Below are positions 41,641 to 49,657 of a stretch of DNA of 64,000 nt, in pieces; position 1 is the first letter of the stretch, and every line of letters starts with the position of its first letter. A model generated the notes under the pieces. That model was not told where the DNA came from. It made no database searches and saw only the letters and a list, made by a program, of their open reading frames with translations. Source of the stretch: Nocardioides soli (GTDB lineage Bacteria > Actinomycetota > Actinomycetes > Propionibacteriales > Nocardioidaceae); NCBI RefSeq assembly GCF_014191495.1, contig NZ_JACHWR010000002.1:372001-436000 (forward strand). Direction: 5' to 3'. Position numbers and translations under genes: made by a program.

Positions 41641-42070
41641 GCCGCATCGGCGTGTGCGGGATCCCGTCCTCCAGGAACTCCGGCCCGTCCACCACGAACC
41701 CGAACGTCGTGTACCACCGCGCCAGCGGCGACTGGGCGTCGAGTACGACGTCGCGCTCCTTCGCCACCGACAGCGCGGTCTCCATGACGGGGTCGGCCAG
41801 CCCCTGCCCGCGCGCGTCGGGCGCCAGCAGGACCCGGCCGATCCGCCAGACGGCCCGGCCGTCGACGGCGTCGTCGACGACGCGTGCGTAGCCCAGTAGA
41901 GCGTCGTCGTGAAGCAGCAGCACGTGCCGGGTCTCCGGCTCCACGTCGCGCGCGTCGAGGTCGGGGTAGGGGCACCGCTGCTCGACGACGAACACGTCCT
42001 GGCGCAGCTTGCAGACGCCGTAGACGGCGTACGGGTCGAGCTGCCCGAACGCGACGGCGACGACCTTCAT
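41630..42070 (-). CDS. GNAT-family N-acetyltransferase (ElaA-like)
   Basis: A 146-residue GNAT protein. CKLRQDVFVVEQRCPYPDLD with the following DARDVEP is the ElaA signature, and IGRVLLAPDARGQGLADPVM is the acetyl-CoA pyrophosphate loop (R/Q-x-x-G-x-G/A). Its acceptor is unknown; ElaA-like proteins are small cytoplasmic enzymes. The ATG at 42070 overlaps the stop of the esterase gene, so the two are coupled. A much longer open stretch in the same frame is a shadow and was ignored. Confidence 0.86.
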   Translation of the reverse strand: MKVVAVAFGQLDPYAVYGVCKLRQDVFVVEQRCPYPDLDARDVEPETRHVLLLHDDALLGYARVVDDAVDGRAVWRIGRVLLAPDARGQGLADPVMETALSVAKERDVVLDAQSPLARWYTTFGFVVDGPEFLEDGIPHTPMRLSR

Positions 42071-42981
42071 CGCAGGAACTCCAAGGTCCGGGACCAGGCG
42101 TCCTCGGCCTCGGGGACCAGCGGCAGCAGCGGGTAGACGTGCACGAGGTCGGCCACCTCGACGTAGGCGAGGTCCCAGTCGGTGTCGGCCGCGCGGCGGT
42201 CGAGCAGCCGGCAGCCCGGGGCGAGCGTGTCGCGGGTGCCGCAGAACATCAGCGCCGGCGGCAGCCCGGCCAGGTCGCCGAGCGCGGGGGAGACCTCCGG
42301 CCGGCCGAGGTCGTCGGGCGAGCCGGCCCACCACGCGGCGTACTCCCGCAGCTTGCCGAGGAACAGCCACGGGTCCCGGCCGGAGAACTCCTCGGTCTCC
42401 GGGGTACTCGTCGTCAGGTCGACCCACGGCGAGATCAGCAGCAGCCGGTCGGGCTGCGGGCCGCCCCGGTCGCGCAGCGTCAGCGCCAGGGCCAGCGCGT
42501 AGCCGCCGCCGGCCGAGTCGCCCGCGAGCACCAGCCGCTCGGAGTCCTTGGCCCACCGGCCGGCCAGGTCGGCGAGCTCCTCGTGGGAGTCGCGCCAGGT
42601 GTGCTCGGGCGCGAGCGGGTAGTCGGGGACCACGATCCGCGCGTCGAGGGCATCGGCCAGCCGGGCCAGGTAGCGCACGTGGAAGGGGTCGATGCCGGCG
42701 ACGTACCCACCGCCGTGCAGGTAGACGACGGTGGTCCGCGGATCGCTGTGTCGCGGAGTCACGACGTACGACGGGAACGTGCCGGCCGGCCCGGGCACCA
42801 TCTCGGTGACCACCGAGAAGCGCCGGTCGAAGCGGCGCACCGCCTGGGTGGGCAGTCTCGGCTCGAGCGTGCGGTGCCAGGCCTCGATGCGGGCCCGCTC
42901 CTCGTCGGGTGAGACGAGCTCCCGCGACCGGCGCATCCGCGGGATCGCCCAGGCGAGGAGGTCGTGGCGGCGGCTCGGCAT
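42067..42981 (-). CDS. Alpha/beta-hydrolase (hormone-sensitive lipase family esterase)
   Basis: A 304-residue hydrolase. TVVYLHGGGYVAGIDPF contains the HGGGY oxyanion motif and LVLAGDSAGGGYALA the nucleophile elbow with the catalytic Ser. The Asp and His would be in FCGTRDTLAPGC and DLVHVYP. The group cleaves short to medium acyl esters and carboxylic esters of small molecules. Its stop overlaps the acetyltransferase start. It is divergent from the CMD-like gene; the short gap carries an ECF41-type promoter on the other strand. Confidence 0.88.
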   Translation of the reverse strand: MPSRRHDLLAWAIPRMRRSRELVSPDEERARIEAWHRTLEPRLPTQAVRRFDRRFSVVTEMVPGPAGTFPSYVVTPRHSDPRTTVVYLHGGGYVAGIDPFHVRYLARLADALDARIVVPDYPLAPEHTWRDSHEELADLAGRWAKDSERLVLAGDSAGGGYALALALTLRDRGGPQPDRLLLISPWVDLTTSTPETEEFSGRDPWLFLGKLREYAAWWAGSPDDLGRPEVSPALGDLAGLPPALMFCGTRDTLAPGCRLLDRRAADTDWDLAYVEVADLVHVYPLLPLVPEAEDAWSRTLEFLR

Positions 42982-43012
42982 GGGCCCAGCGTAGAGATCG
43001 CGGCAGCAGGGA

Positions 43013-43039
43013 TGTCACACGAGCGGGCCGAGCGGTGTC
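43013..43039 (+). promoter_or_regulatory. Candidate ECF41-type promoter
   Basis: TGTCACA at 43013-43019 matches the -35 motif reported for ECF41 sigma factors. After a 16-base spacer, TGTC at 43036-43039 matches the reported CGTC -10 motif at three of four bases. It lies 33 bases before the CMD-like gene, which is followed by an ECF41-type sigma gene, the usual autoregulated arrangement. The consensus is recalled from the literature. Confidence 0.65.
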
Positions 43040-43072
43040 TTCATGCCAGACCGACCGATCCGAGGAGGAGAG

Positions 43073-43660
43073 ATGCCCAGCACGTTCCGCATCCCGAAGG
43101 CGCCGATCACCGGCCTCTACGGGCGGCTGATGTCGATCTACGCCCGCCGCACCTTCGGCGAGATCCCCGACAACGCCTACGTCTACTTCCACCACAAGCC
43201 CGTGCTCAAGGCGGTGCTCGGCTTCGAGGGCAAGGTCGCGAAGTGGGACGCCCTCGACCCGACGCTCAAGTCCTACGCCCAGCTCGCCAGTGCCGCCGTG
43301 ATCGGCTGCAGCTGGTGCCTCGACTTCGGCTACTACCTGGCCCACCACGACGGTCTCGACCTCGCCAAGGTGCGCGAGGTGCCGCGCTGGCGCGAGTCCG
43401 ACGTCTTCACCCCGCTGGAGCGGGAGGTGCTGGCGTACGCCGAGGCGATGTCGACGACGCCGCCGACCGTCACCGACGAGATGACCGCGAGCCTGCTGGA
43501 GCAGCTCGGCACGCCGGCCGTCGTCGAGCTGACCCAGATGGTCGCGCTGGAGAACATGCGCTCGCGGTTCAACTCCGCCGCCGGCCTGCAGGCGCAGGGA
43601 TACTCGGATGTGTGCGAGCTGCCGCTCGCCGTACCGTCGGGCAGTGTGAGGCAGCCATGA
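43073..43660 (+). CDS. Carboxymuconolactone decarboxylase-family protein (AhpD-like)
   Basis: A 195-residue alpha-helical protein with an AhpD-like redox motif GCSWCLDFG (CxxC). The fold is shared by decarboxylases and by peroxidase partners; the CxxC with downstream His (YYLAHHDG) supports disulfide chemistry rather than lactone decarboxylation. ECF41 sigma factors are typically encoded beside such a gene, and the next gene is one. The ATG at 43073 follows GAGGAGGAGAG. The stop overlaps the sigma gene start (ATGA). The physiological stress it answers is unknown. Confidence 0.85.
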   Translation: MPSTFRIPKAPITGLYGRLMSIYARRTFGEIPDNAYVYFHHKPVLKAVLGFEGKVAKWDALDPTLKSYAQLASAAVIGCSWCLDFGYYLAHHDGLDLAKVREVPRWRESDVFTPLEREVLAYAEAMSTTPPTVTDEMTASLLEQLGTPAVVELTQMVALENMRSRFNSAAGLQAQGYSDVCELPLAVPSGSVRQP

Positions 43661-44529
43661 CGGTCCGGTCGACCGACGTCTTCGTGCGGCACCGCAACCT
43701 GCTGTTCACGGTCGCCTACGAGATGCTCGGCTCCGCCGCGGACGCCGAGGACGTGCTCCAGGAGACCTGGCTGCGCTGGGTCGACGTCGACGTGGCCGAG
43801 GTGCGCGACGAGCGCGCCTACCTGGTGCGGATCACCACCCGGCTCGCGCTGAACCGGATGCGCGCCAACGCCCGCCGCCGCGAGTCGTACGTCGGGCCGT
43901 GGCTGCCCGAGCCGCTGCTGACCACCCCCGACGTCGCCGAGGACGTCGAGCTCGCCGACTCGGTGTCGCTGGCGATGCTGACCCTGCTGGAGACCCTCGG
44001 GCCGACCGAGCGCGCGGTCTTCGTGCTGCGCGAGGTCTTCGACTTCGGCTACGACGAGATCGCGGCCGCCGTCGACAAGACCCCGGCCGCCGTCCGCCAG
44101 GTCGCCCACCGGGCCCGGGCGCACGTCGCCGAGCGGCGCCCGCGCGCCGAGGCGACGCAGGTCGAGCGCGACCGGGTGCTCGAGCAGTTCGTGCGGGCGG
44201 CGGCCACCGGCGACATCCAGAGCCTGATGGACGTGCTCGCTCCCGACGTCGTGCTGGTCACCGACGGCGGCGGGGTGAAGAAGGCCGCGCTGCGCCCGAT
44301 CCTCGGCCGCGACAAGGTGGTCCGCTTCCTCGAGGGAGTCTCCGAGGGCCCGGCCGAGGCCGACGTGGTGGTCGTCAACGGCGCGCCCGCGCTGCGGATC
44401 CTGCTCGACGGGGTGCTCGACACCGTGGTGTCGATGGTGGTCGAGGACGGCCGTGTCACGGGTCTCTACGCCGTACGCAACCCGGCCAAGCTCGCTCGCC
44501 TGGACGCGGTGGTCGCCCTGACCAGGTGA
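43657..44529 (+). CDS. ECF41-type RNA polymerase sigma factor with C-terminal SnoaL domain
   Basis: A 290-residue extracytoplasmic-function sigma factor: region 2 (LLFTVAYEMLGSAADAEDVL with QETWLRW) and region 4 (LGPTERAVFVLREVFDFGYD and TPAAVRQVAHRARAHV) in the first 165 residues, then an NTF2/SnoaL-like extension with the VTDGGG motif used for autoregulation in ECF41. No anti-sigma factor is needed in this group; the C-terminal domain replaces it. It is coupled to the CMD-like gene and probably drives the promoter at 43013. Confidence 0.88.
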   Translation: MTVRSTDVFVRHRNLLFTVAYEMLGSAADAEDVLQETWLRWVDVDVAEVRDERAYLVRITTRLALNRMRANARRRESYVGPWLPEPLLTTPDVAEDVELADSVSLAMLTLLETLGPTERAVFVLREVFDFGYDEIAAAVDKTPAAVRQVAHRARAHVAERRPRAEATQVERDRVLEQFVRAAATGDIQSLMDVLAPDVVLVTDGGGVKKAALRPILGRDKVVRFLEGVSEGPAEADVVVVNGAPALRILLDGVLDTVVSMVVEDGRVTGLYAVRNPAKLARLDAVVALTR

Positions 44530-44548
44530 CGGGCTAGAGTCGATCTCA

Positions 44549-44640
44549 CAGACAGGGGAGCACGCGACCGGCGTGCTGAGAGTGCGGACCAGCCGCAGAC
44601 CCTCGAACCTGCTCCGGTTAGCACCGGCGAAGGGAGTCGG
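44549..44640 (+). ncRNA. TPP riboswitch (THI element)
   Basis: The leader of thiBPQ contains CTGAGA (44576-44581), GAACCTG (44605-44611) and GCGAAGGGA (44627-44635), the conserved core of the thiamine pyrophosphate riboswitch, within about 90 bases. The AAGGGAG of the 3' core also serves as ribosome site for the TTG start at 44643, so ligand binding probably blocks translation. Boundaries are approximate. Confidence 0.93.
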
Positions 44641-44642
44641 AG

Positions 44643-45704
44643 TTGAGATATTTCCGTACGATCACGCCTGCCCTCCTGGCGGCGGGGGCCCTGGCCCTCA
44701 CCGCCTGCTCGACCGTCGGGGGCGGCGACGACAGCGCATCCGAGCAGGGCTCGGACACGGTGGTGCTCGTCACCCACGAGTCGTTCGCGCTGCCGAAGAA
44801 GCTGCAGCGACAGTTCGAGCAGGAGACCGGCTACGACCTCGTCGTCCGGGCCGCGGGCGATGCCGGCACCCTGACCAACAAGCTGGTGCTGACCAAGGAC
44901 AAGCCCCTGGGCGACGCGGCGTTCGGCGTCGACAACACCTTCGCGTCGCGGGCGCTGGGCGAGGGTGTCTTCGCGGCGTACGACGCGAAGCTGCCCGAGG
45001 GCGCGGACCAGTACCGCCTCGCGGGCGACGACGACCACGCCCTCAGCCCGGTCGACAACGCGAGCGTGTGCGTGAACATCGACGACGGCTGGTTCGCCGG
45101 CCACGACGTGCCGCCGCCGACGTCGCTCGACGACCTGGCCCGGCCCGAGTACGCGAAGCTGTTCGTGCTCCCGGGCGCGGCGACCAGCTCGCCGGGCATG
45201 GCGTTCCTGCTGGCCACCGTCGCGGAGTACGGCGACGACTGGCCGGACTACTGGCAGCGGCTGATGGACAACGGCGCCCTGCTCACCGACGGCTGGTCCG
45301 ACGCCTACCAGGTGGACTTCACCCAGGGCGGCGGCAAGGGCGACCGTCCGATCGTGCTGTCCTACGACTCCTCGCCGGCGTTCACGATCGGCGACGACGG
45401 ATCGTCCACGACCAGCGCGCTCCTCGACACCTGCTTCCGCCAGGTCGAGTACGCCGGCGTGCTCGCCGGGGCCGACAACCCCGACGGTGCCGAGGCGGTG
45501 GTCGACTTCCTGCTCTCGCCGCAGGTGCAGGCGGCGCTGCCGGACAGCATGTACGTCTTCCCGGTCGACTCGACGGTCGAGCTGCCGCAGGAGTGGGCGA
45601 CGTACGCGAAGCAGCCGACCGACCCGCTGCAGGTCGACCCGGCCGACATCGCCGAGCATCGCGACGAATGGCTGCGTGAATGGAGCGACGTCACCTCGCG
45701 GTGA
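44643..45704 (+). CDS. thiB: Thiamine ABC transporter substrate-binding lipoprotein
   Basis: A 353-residue periplasmic-binding protein. The signal peptide ends in a LTAC lipobox, so it is membrane-anchored. VVLVTHESFALPKKLQRQFE near the N-terminus, AFGVDNTFASRAL and VDNASVCVNIDDGWF are typical of the TbpA/ThiB family that binds thiamine, TMP or TPP. The TTG start is supported by the riboswitch-embedded ribosome site seven bases upstream. It is the first gene of thiBPQ under TPP control and delivers thiamine to the ThiP/ThiQ transporter. Confidence 0.92.
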   Translation: MRYFRTITPALLAAGALALTACSTVGGGDDSASEQGSDTVVLVTHESFALPKKLQRQFEQETGYDLVVRAAGDAGTLTNKLVLTKDKPLGDAAFGVDNTFASRALGEGVFAAYDAKLPEGADQYRLAGDDDHALSPVDNASVCVNIDDGWFAGHDVPPPTSLDDLARPEYAKLFVLPGAATSSPGMAFLLATVAEYGDDWPDYWQRLMDNGALLTDGWSDAYQVDFTQGGGKGDRPIVLSYDSSPAFTIGDDGSSTTSALLDTCFRQVEYAGVLAGADNPDGAEAVVDFLLSPQVQAALPDSMYVFPVDSTVELPQEWATYAKQPTDPLQVDPADIAEHRDEWLREWSDVTSR

Positions 45705-45711
45705 CCGTCCG

Positions 45712-47346
45712 ATGCGCCGGTCCCTCGCCCTGGTCGGCCTCGCGGCGCTGCCGCTGGCCGTGCTCGGCGTGTTCTTCGTGCTCCCGGTCAGCGGCATGCT
45801 CGCCGAGGGCCTGTGGGTCGACGGACGCTTCGACCCCGGGGCGGTCGCCGAGGTACTGACCAGGCCGCGGACGATCCGGGTCGTCTGGTTCACGGTCTGG
45901 TCGGCCTCGGCCGGCACGGCGGTGGCGGTGCTGCTCGGGGTGCCCGCGGCGCACCTGCTGCACCGCCGCACGTTCCCCGGTCGGGGTGCGCTGCGGGCCG
46001 CGCTGCTGGTGCCGTTCGTGCTGCCGACCGTGGTGGTGGGCGTCGCCTTCCGCGAGCTGATCGGGGAGGCGGGACCGCTCGGCTTCCTGGGCTTCGACGG
46101 CTCGGCCGGCGCCATCGTGGCGGGCCTGGCGTTCTTCAACGTCGCCGTGGTGATCCGGGCCGTGGGCGCGGCGTGGGAGTCGCTCGACCCGCGCCCGGCC
46201 GAGGCGGCCGCCGCCCTGGGCGCGAGCCCGGCGCAGGTCTTCCGCACGGTCACGCTGCCCGCGCTGCGCCCGGCGATCGTCTCGGCCGCGAGCGTGGTCT
46301 TCCTCTTCTGTGCGACGGCGTTCGGCGTCGTGCTCACCCTCGGCGGGCTGCGCTACTCCTCGGTCGAGACCGAGATCTACCTGCTCACCACCAACCTGCT
46401 CGACCTGCAGGCGGCGGCCGCGCTCTCGATCGTGCAGCTGCTGGCCATCACCGCGCTGCTGGCGATCACGAGCCGGCTGCGAGCGGTGCCCGACCCGACC
46501 GTGGCGCGCTCGACCGTCCGGGCGCCGCGGCCCTCGCGCGGCGACTGGCCGGGCCTGCTCGCGACCGGCCTGGTCGTCGTCCTCGTCGGCCTGCCGATCG
46601 CCGCGCTCGTCGCCGGGTCGCTGCAGGTCGGCGACGGCTGGGGGCTGGGCAACTACCGGGCGCTGACCACCGAGGGCTCCCGGCAGGCGCTGCTGGTGCC
46701 GGTCACCCACGCGCTGGTCACGTCGCTGCGGGTCGCGGTCGACGCCACCTGGATGTCGCTGACGCTCGGCGTGCTGGTCGCCATCGTGGTGAGCCGGCGC
46801 TCGCACAGCCGCACCGAGCGCCGGGTCCGCGGGCTGCTCGACGGGCTCTTCATGCTGCCGCTCGGGGTGTCCGCGGTGACGCTCGGCTTCGGCTTCCTGA
46901 TCACGCTCGACGAGCCGCCGCTCGACCTGCGCGACTCGGCCCTGCTGGTGCCGATCGCCCAGGCGCTGGTGGCCCTCCCGCTCGTCGTCCGCACGCTGGC
47001 GCCCGCGCTCGGTGGCATCGACGACCGGCAGCGGCAGGCCGCCGCGTCGCTCGGCGCCGGGCCGCTGCGCACGTTCGCGACCGTCGACCTGCCGGTGCTG
47101 TGGAAGCCGCTGCTGGCCGGCGCCGGCTTCGCGTTCGCGGTGTCGCTCGGCGAGTTCGGCGCCACGTCGTTCCTCGCCCGCGACGAGAACCCGACCATGC
47201 CGATCGTGATCTTCCACCTGATCGGGCACCCGGGGGCGATGAACTACGGCATGGCCCTCGCCGCCTCCGTCGTCCTCGCGACCACGACCGCGCTGGTGAT
47301 GCTCGCGGTCGAGCGGTTGCGGGTCCCGTCCCTGGGGAGCTTCTGA
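45712..47346 (+). CDS. thiP: Thiamine ABC transporter permease (fused two-domain)
   Basis: A 544-residue membrane protein made of two consecutive permease domains with about twelve helices. Each half carries an EAA-type loop: EAAAALGASPAQVFRTVTLP in the first and AASLGAGPLRTFATVDLP in the second, the sites where ThiQ binds. This is the usual size of ThiP. It starts seven bases after the thiB stop and its stop overlaps the thiQ start by one base (TGATG). The transporter imports thiamine or its phosphates. Confidence 0.92.
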   Translation: MRRSLALVGLAALPLAVLGVFFVLPVSGMLAEGLWVDGRFDPGAVAEVLTRPRTIRVVWFTVWSASAGTAVAVLLGVPAAHLLHRRTFPGRGALRAALLVPFVLPTVVVGVAFRELIGEAGPLGFLGFDGSAGAIVAGLAFFNVAVVIRAVGAAWESLDPRPAEAAAALGASPAQVFRTVTLPALRPAIVSAASVVFLFCATAFGVVLTLGGLRYSSVETEIYLLTTNLLDLQAAAALSIVQLLAITALLAITSRLRAVPDPTVARSTVRAPRPSRGDWPGLLATGLVVVLVGLPIAALVAGSLQVGDGWGLGNYRALTTEGSRQALLVPVTHALVTSLRVAVDATWMSLTLGVLVAIVVSRRSHSRTERRVRGLLDGLFMLPLGVSAVTLGFGFLITLDEPPLDLRDSALLVPIAQALVALPLVVRTLAPALGGIDDRQRQAAASLGAGPLRTFATVDLPVLWKPLLAGAGFAFAVSLGEFGATSFLARDENPTMPIVIFHLIGHPGAMNYGMALAASVVLATTTALVMLAVERLRVPSLGSF

Positions 47347-48353
47347 TGCTGTCGTTGCACGACGTCTCCGTCTCGTACGACGGCACGCCCGCCGTCGTCG
47401 ACGCCTCGCTCGACCTCGCCGACGGCCAGGTGCTCGCCGTGCTCGGCCCGAGCGGGTCGGGCAAGTCGACACTGCTGCGGGCGATCGCCGGGCTCGAGCC
47501 GGTCGCGTCCGGCCGGGTCGCGTGGGACGGCACCGACCTGCGCGGGGTGCCGACGCACCGGCGCGGCTTCGCGCTGATGTTCCAGGACGGCCAGCTCTTC
47601 GGACACCTCACCGTGGCCCGCAACGTCGGCTACGCGCTCCGGCTGCGGCGTACCCCCGACGCCGCGGCCCGGGTCCGCGAGCTGCTGGCGCTGGTCGGGC
47701 TCGAGGGCTACGAGCACCGGCTGCCGGCCACGCTCTCCGGCGGCGAGCGGCAGCGGGTGGCGCTCGCGAGGTCGCTCGCCGTGCAGCCGCGGCTGCTGCT
47801 GCTCGACGAGCCGCTGTCGGCGCTCGACGCCGGGCTGCGCGAGCGGCTCGCCACCGAGCTGCGCGACATCCTGCGCGCCGCCGGCACCACCGCGCTGATG
47901 GTCACCCACGACCAGGACGAGGCGTTCACCGTGGCCGACCGGCTCGCGGTGATGCGCGACGGCCGGATCGTGCAACAGGGCGACATCGCCGCGGTCTGGC
48001 GCGGGCCCGTCGACGCCGAGACCGCGCTCTTCCTCGGCTACGCCCGGGTGCTCGAGGGTGATCCTGCCCACGTGCTGCTGCGGGCCGCGGGCCGCTCCCC
48101 GGGCGACGACGCGGTCGCCGTACGCCGGTCCGCGCTGGTCGTCGCCGACGCCGGCGCGCTCTCCGGCACGGTGGTCTCCGCCCGCGTGACACCCGAGCAG
48201 ATCAGGCTCATCGTGGCCGTCGACGGCGTCGGAGAGCTCGACGCCGTGGCCCGGCTGGACGCCCATCCGGCGCCGGGCGACCGGGTCGCGATCGCGGTCG
48301 ATGCCTCCCGTACGGCCGCGATCCCGGCGGGTCCCGTCAGACCCGGCGGTTGA
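47346..48353 (+). CDS. thiQ: Thiamine ABC transporter ATP-binding protein
   Basis: A 335-residue ABC ATPase with Walker A GPSGSGKST, Q-loop FALMFQDGQLFGHLTV, signature LSGGERQRVALARSLA and Walker B LLLLDEPLSALD, followed by the H-loop VTHDQ. The C-terminal 120 residues are a regulatory extension. It completes thiBPQ and powers thiamine uptake. The final residues RPGG and the stop codon lie in the repeat element at 48345-48385, the same relation seen at the end of the binding-protein gene at 4393. Confidence 0.9.
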   Translation: MLSLHDVSVSYDGTPAVVDASLDLADGQVLAVLGPSGSGKSTLLRAIAGLEPVASGRVAWDGTDLRGVPTHRRGFALMFQDGQLFGHLTVARNVGYALRLRRTPDAAARVRELLALVGLEGYEHRLPATLSGGERQRVALARSLAVQPRLLLLDEPLSALDAGLRERLATELRDILRAAGTTALMVTHDQDEAFTVADRLAVMRDGRIVQQGDIAAVWRGPVDAETALFLGYARVLEGDPAHVLLRAAGRSPGDDAVAVRRSALVVADAGALSGTVVSARVTPEQIRLIVAVDGVGELDAVARLDAHPAPGDRVAIAVDASRTAAIPAGPVRPGG

Positions 48354-48385
48354 GGAGCCGAGGCGCGGGGCGCCTCGAAACCTCC
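48345..48385. repeat. GGTTGAGG-type palindromic element after thiQ
   Basis: GGCGGTTGAGGAGCC then a perfect hairpin GAGGCGC-GGG-GCGCCTC (48360-48376) then GAAACCTCC. Outer segments match the GGTGGTTGAGG...CGAAACCACC repeats at 5576-6101, with a different core. The thiQ stop codon lies within it. It could terminate the thi operon. Confidence 0.7.
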
Positions 48386-48399
48386 CTACACTGTCGGGC

Positions 48400-49434
48400 G
48401 TGTATCGCCGCGCCTGGACCCTGCTCGTGGTCAACGCCATCGTCATGGGCGTGTGGGCGGCGATCACGGCGTGGTACGTCGGCAAGCCGCTGATCGACCC
48501 CGAGGGCAGCTTCCTCGGGCCGTCCTGGCTGCGGCTGCCGATCCTCTGCGTGGGCGCGCTCTTCCTCGACCTGGTGCCGCGCGCGGTGTGGCTCTCGCGC
48601 GGCCGGGTCCGCCGGATGCCGGAGCTGGTCCGCGAGCGCTGGGAGGGGCACTGGTCCCGGGAGCGGCTGCTCCTGGTCGTGCTGGGCATCGCCTGCTTCT
48701 ACGTGATCTACGTCTGCTACCGGAACCTCAAGTCGTTTCTGCCGCTGGTGAGCGGCCGGATGTACGACCGCGAGCTGCACAGCCTGGACAAGATCCTCTT
48801 CTTCGGCCACAACCCGGGCACGGTCATCCACGAGGTGCTCGGCACCACGGTCGTCGCGCACGTGCTGTCGAGCTTCTACCTGCTCTTCATCCCGATGGTG
48901 GCCATCATGGTCACGGTCTGGCTGGTCTGGTCGCGCAACCTCTCCTACGGCTGGTGGTTCGTCACCGCCCAGGGCATCGCGTGGACGCTCGGCACCGTGT
49001 CCTACTACGCCCTGCCGACGCTCGGCCCCGGCCTCGAGTACCCCTACCTCTACGACCTCGCGCACACCGGCACCACCGACCTGATGAACTCCCTGGTCAA
49101 TGCGCGCCAAGGCGTCCTGTGGGGCGACGGCCAGGCCCAGACCGTGGCCGGCTTCGCCAGCCTGCACACGGCGATCTCGCTGCTGTGGGCGCTGATGGTC
49201 CAGTTCACCGTCCGCAACCGGATCATCCGGATCGTCTTCTGGGTCAACTTCGGCCTCACCGTCGTCGCCACCCTCTACTTCGGCTGGCACTACATCGCCG
49301 ACGACATCGGTGGCGTGATGATCGCCCTGATCTCCTTCTACGTCGGCGGCATCGCCAGCGGCCAGAAGTTCGACCGGCACGGCCTCGCCTCCCACCCCAC
49401 CACCACGACCTCGCACGTCCCCGTCGACCGCTGA
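48400..49434 (+). CDS. PAP2-family membrane phosphatase/transferase
   Basis: A 344-residue integral membrane protein with about six to eight helices. FASLHTAISLLWALMVQFTV and YFGWHYIADDIGGVMIALIS hold the PAP2 C2 and C3 motifs with catalytic His residues; an Arg-rich loop precedes helix 3. The arrangement is close to inositol-phosphoryl-transferase (PAP2_3) enzymes that move phosphate headgroups in the membrane. The GTG start at 48400 was chosen to exclude a translation of the repeat upstream. Substrate is unknown. Confidence 0.82.
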   Translation: MYRRAWTLLVVNAIVMGVWAAITAWYVGKPLIDPEGSFLGPSWLRLPILCVGALFLDLVPRAVWLSRGRVRRMPELVRERWEGHWSRERLLLVVLGIACFYVIYVCYRNLKSFLPLVSGRMYDRELHSLDKILFFGHNPGTVIHEVLGTTVVAHVLSSFYLLFIPMVAIMVTVWLVWSRNLSYGWWFVTAQGIAWTLGTVSYYALPTLGPGLEYPYLYDLAHTGTTDLMNSLVNARQGVLWGDGQAQTVAGFASLHTAISLLWALMVQFTVRNRIIRIVFWVNFGLTVVATLYFGWHYIADDIGGVMIALISFYVGGIASGQKFDRHGLASHPTTTTSHVPVDR

Positions 49435-49460
49435 CGCGGGCTCCGGCGGTGTGGGTCGTC

Positions 49461-49527
49461 GGGATAGTCCGTCACGTTTCGGTTGACCCGAGGCCCTGGG
49501 AACAGCCGAAACGTGACGGACTATCCC
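49461..49527. repeat. Perfect 22-base inverted repeat
   Basis: The arm at 49461-49482 (starting GGGATAGTCCGTCACG) and the arm at 49506-49527 are exact reverse complements around a 23-base loop. It lies 26 bases after the PAP2 gene stop. It is likely a strong stem-loop, perhaps a terminator without a U tract. No similar sequence is seen elsewhere in the window. Confidence 0.75.
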
Positions 49528-49657
49528 TTCATCGCGCGAATTACATCCGTGTGGTTCGTCAAGGCGACACGCCGGTGACTGGTGAGAAAATTGGGGAAAC
49601 TGTTTCTATTGTGACGAAAGTTGTCTAGCGTGCCCCGAGTGCCGCCATTCCGGAGCG
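49528..49657 (+). promoter_or_regulatory. Low-GC leader of the NlpC/P60 gene
   Basis: These 130 bases are markedly richer in A and T than their surroundings (for example GAGAAAATTGGGGAAACTG and TTTCTATTGTGACGAAAG). They probably hold the promoter of the cell-wall hydrolase. No unambiguous -35/-10 pair or known riboswitch core was identified. Confidence 0.4.

Noticed and set aside
45691..47472. A 593-codon minus-strand frame over thiP
   Set aside because: Composition is shadow-like (Arg, Gln, Gly rich); thiP and the operon context explain the sequence.
49528..49657. c-di-AMP (ydaO) riboswitch before the NlpC/P60 gene
   Set aside because: Actinobacterial cell-wall hydrolases often have one, but the conserved core could not be found.
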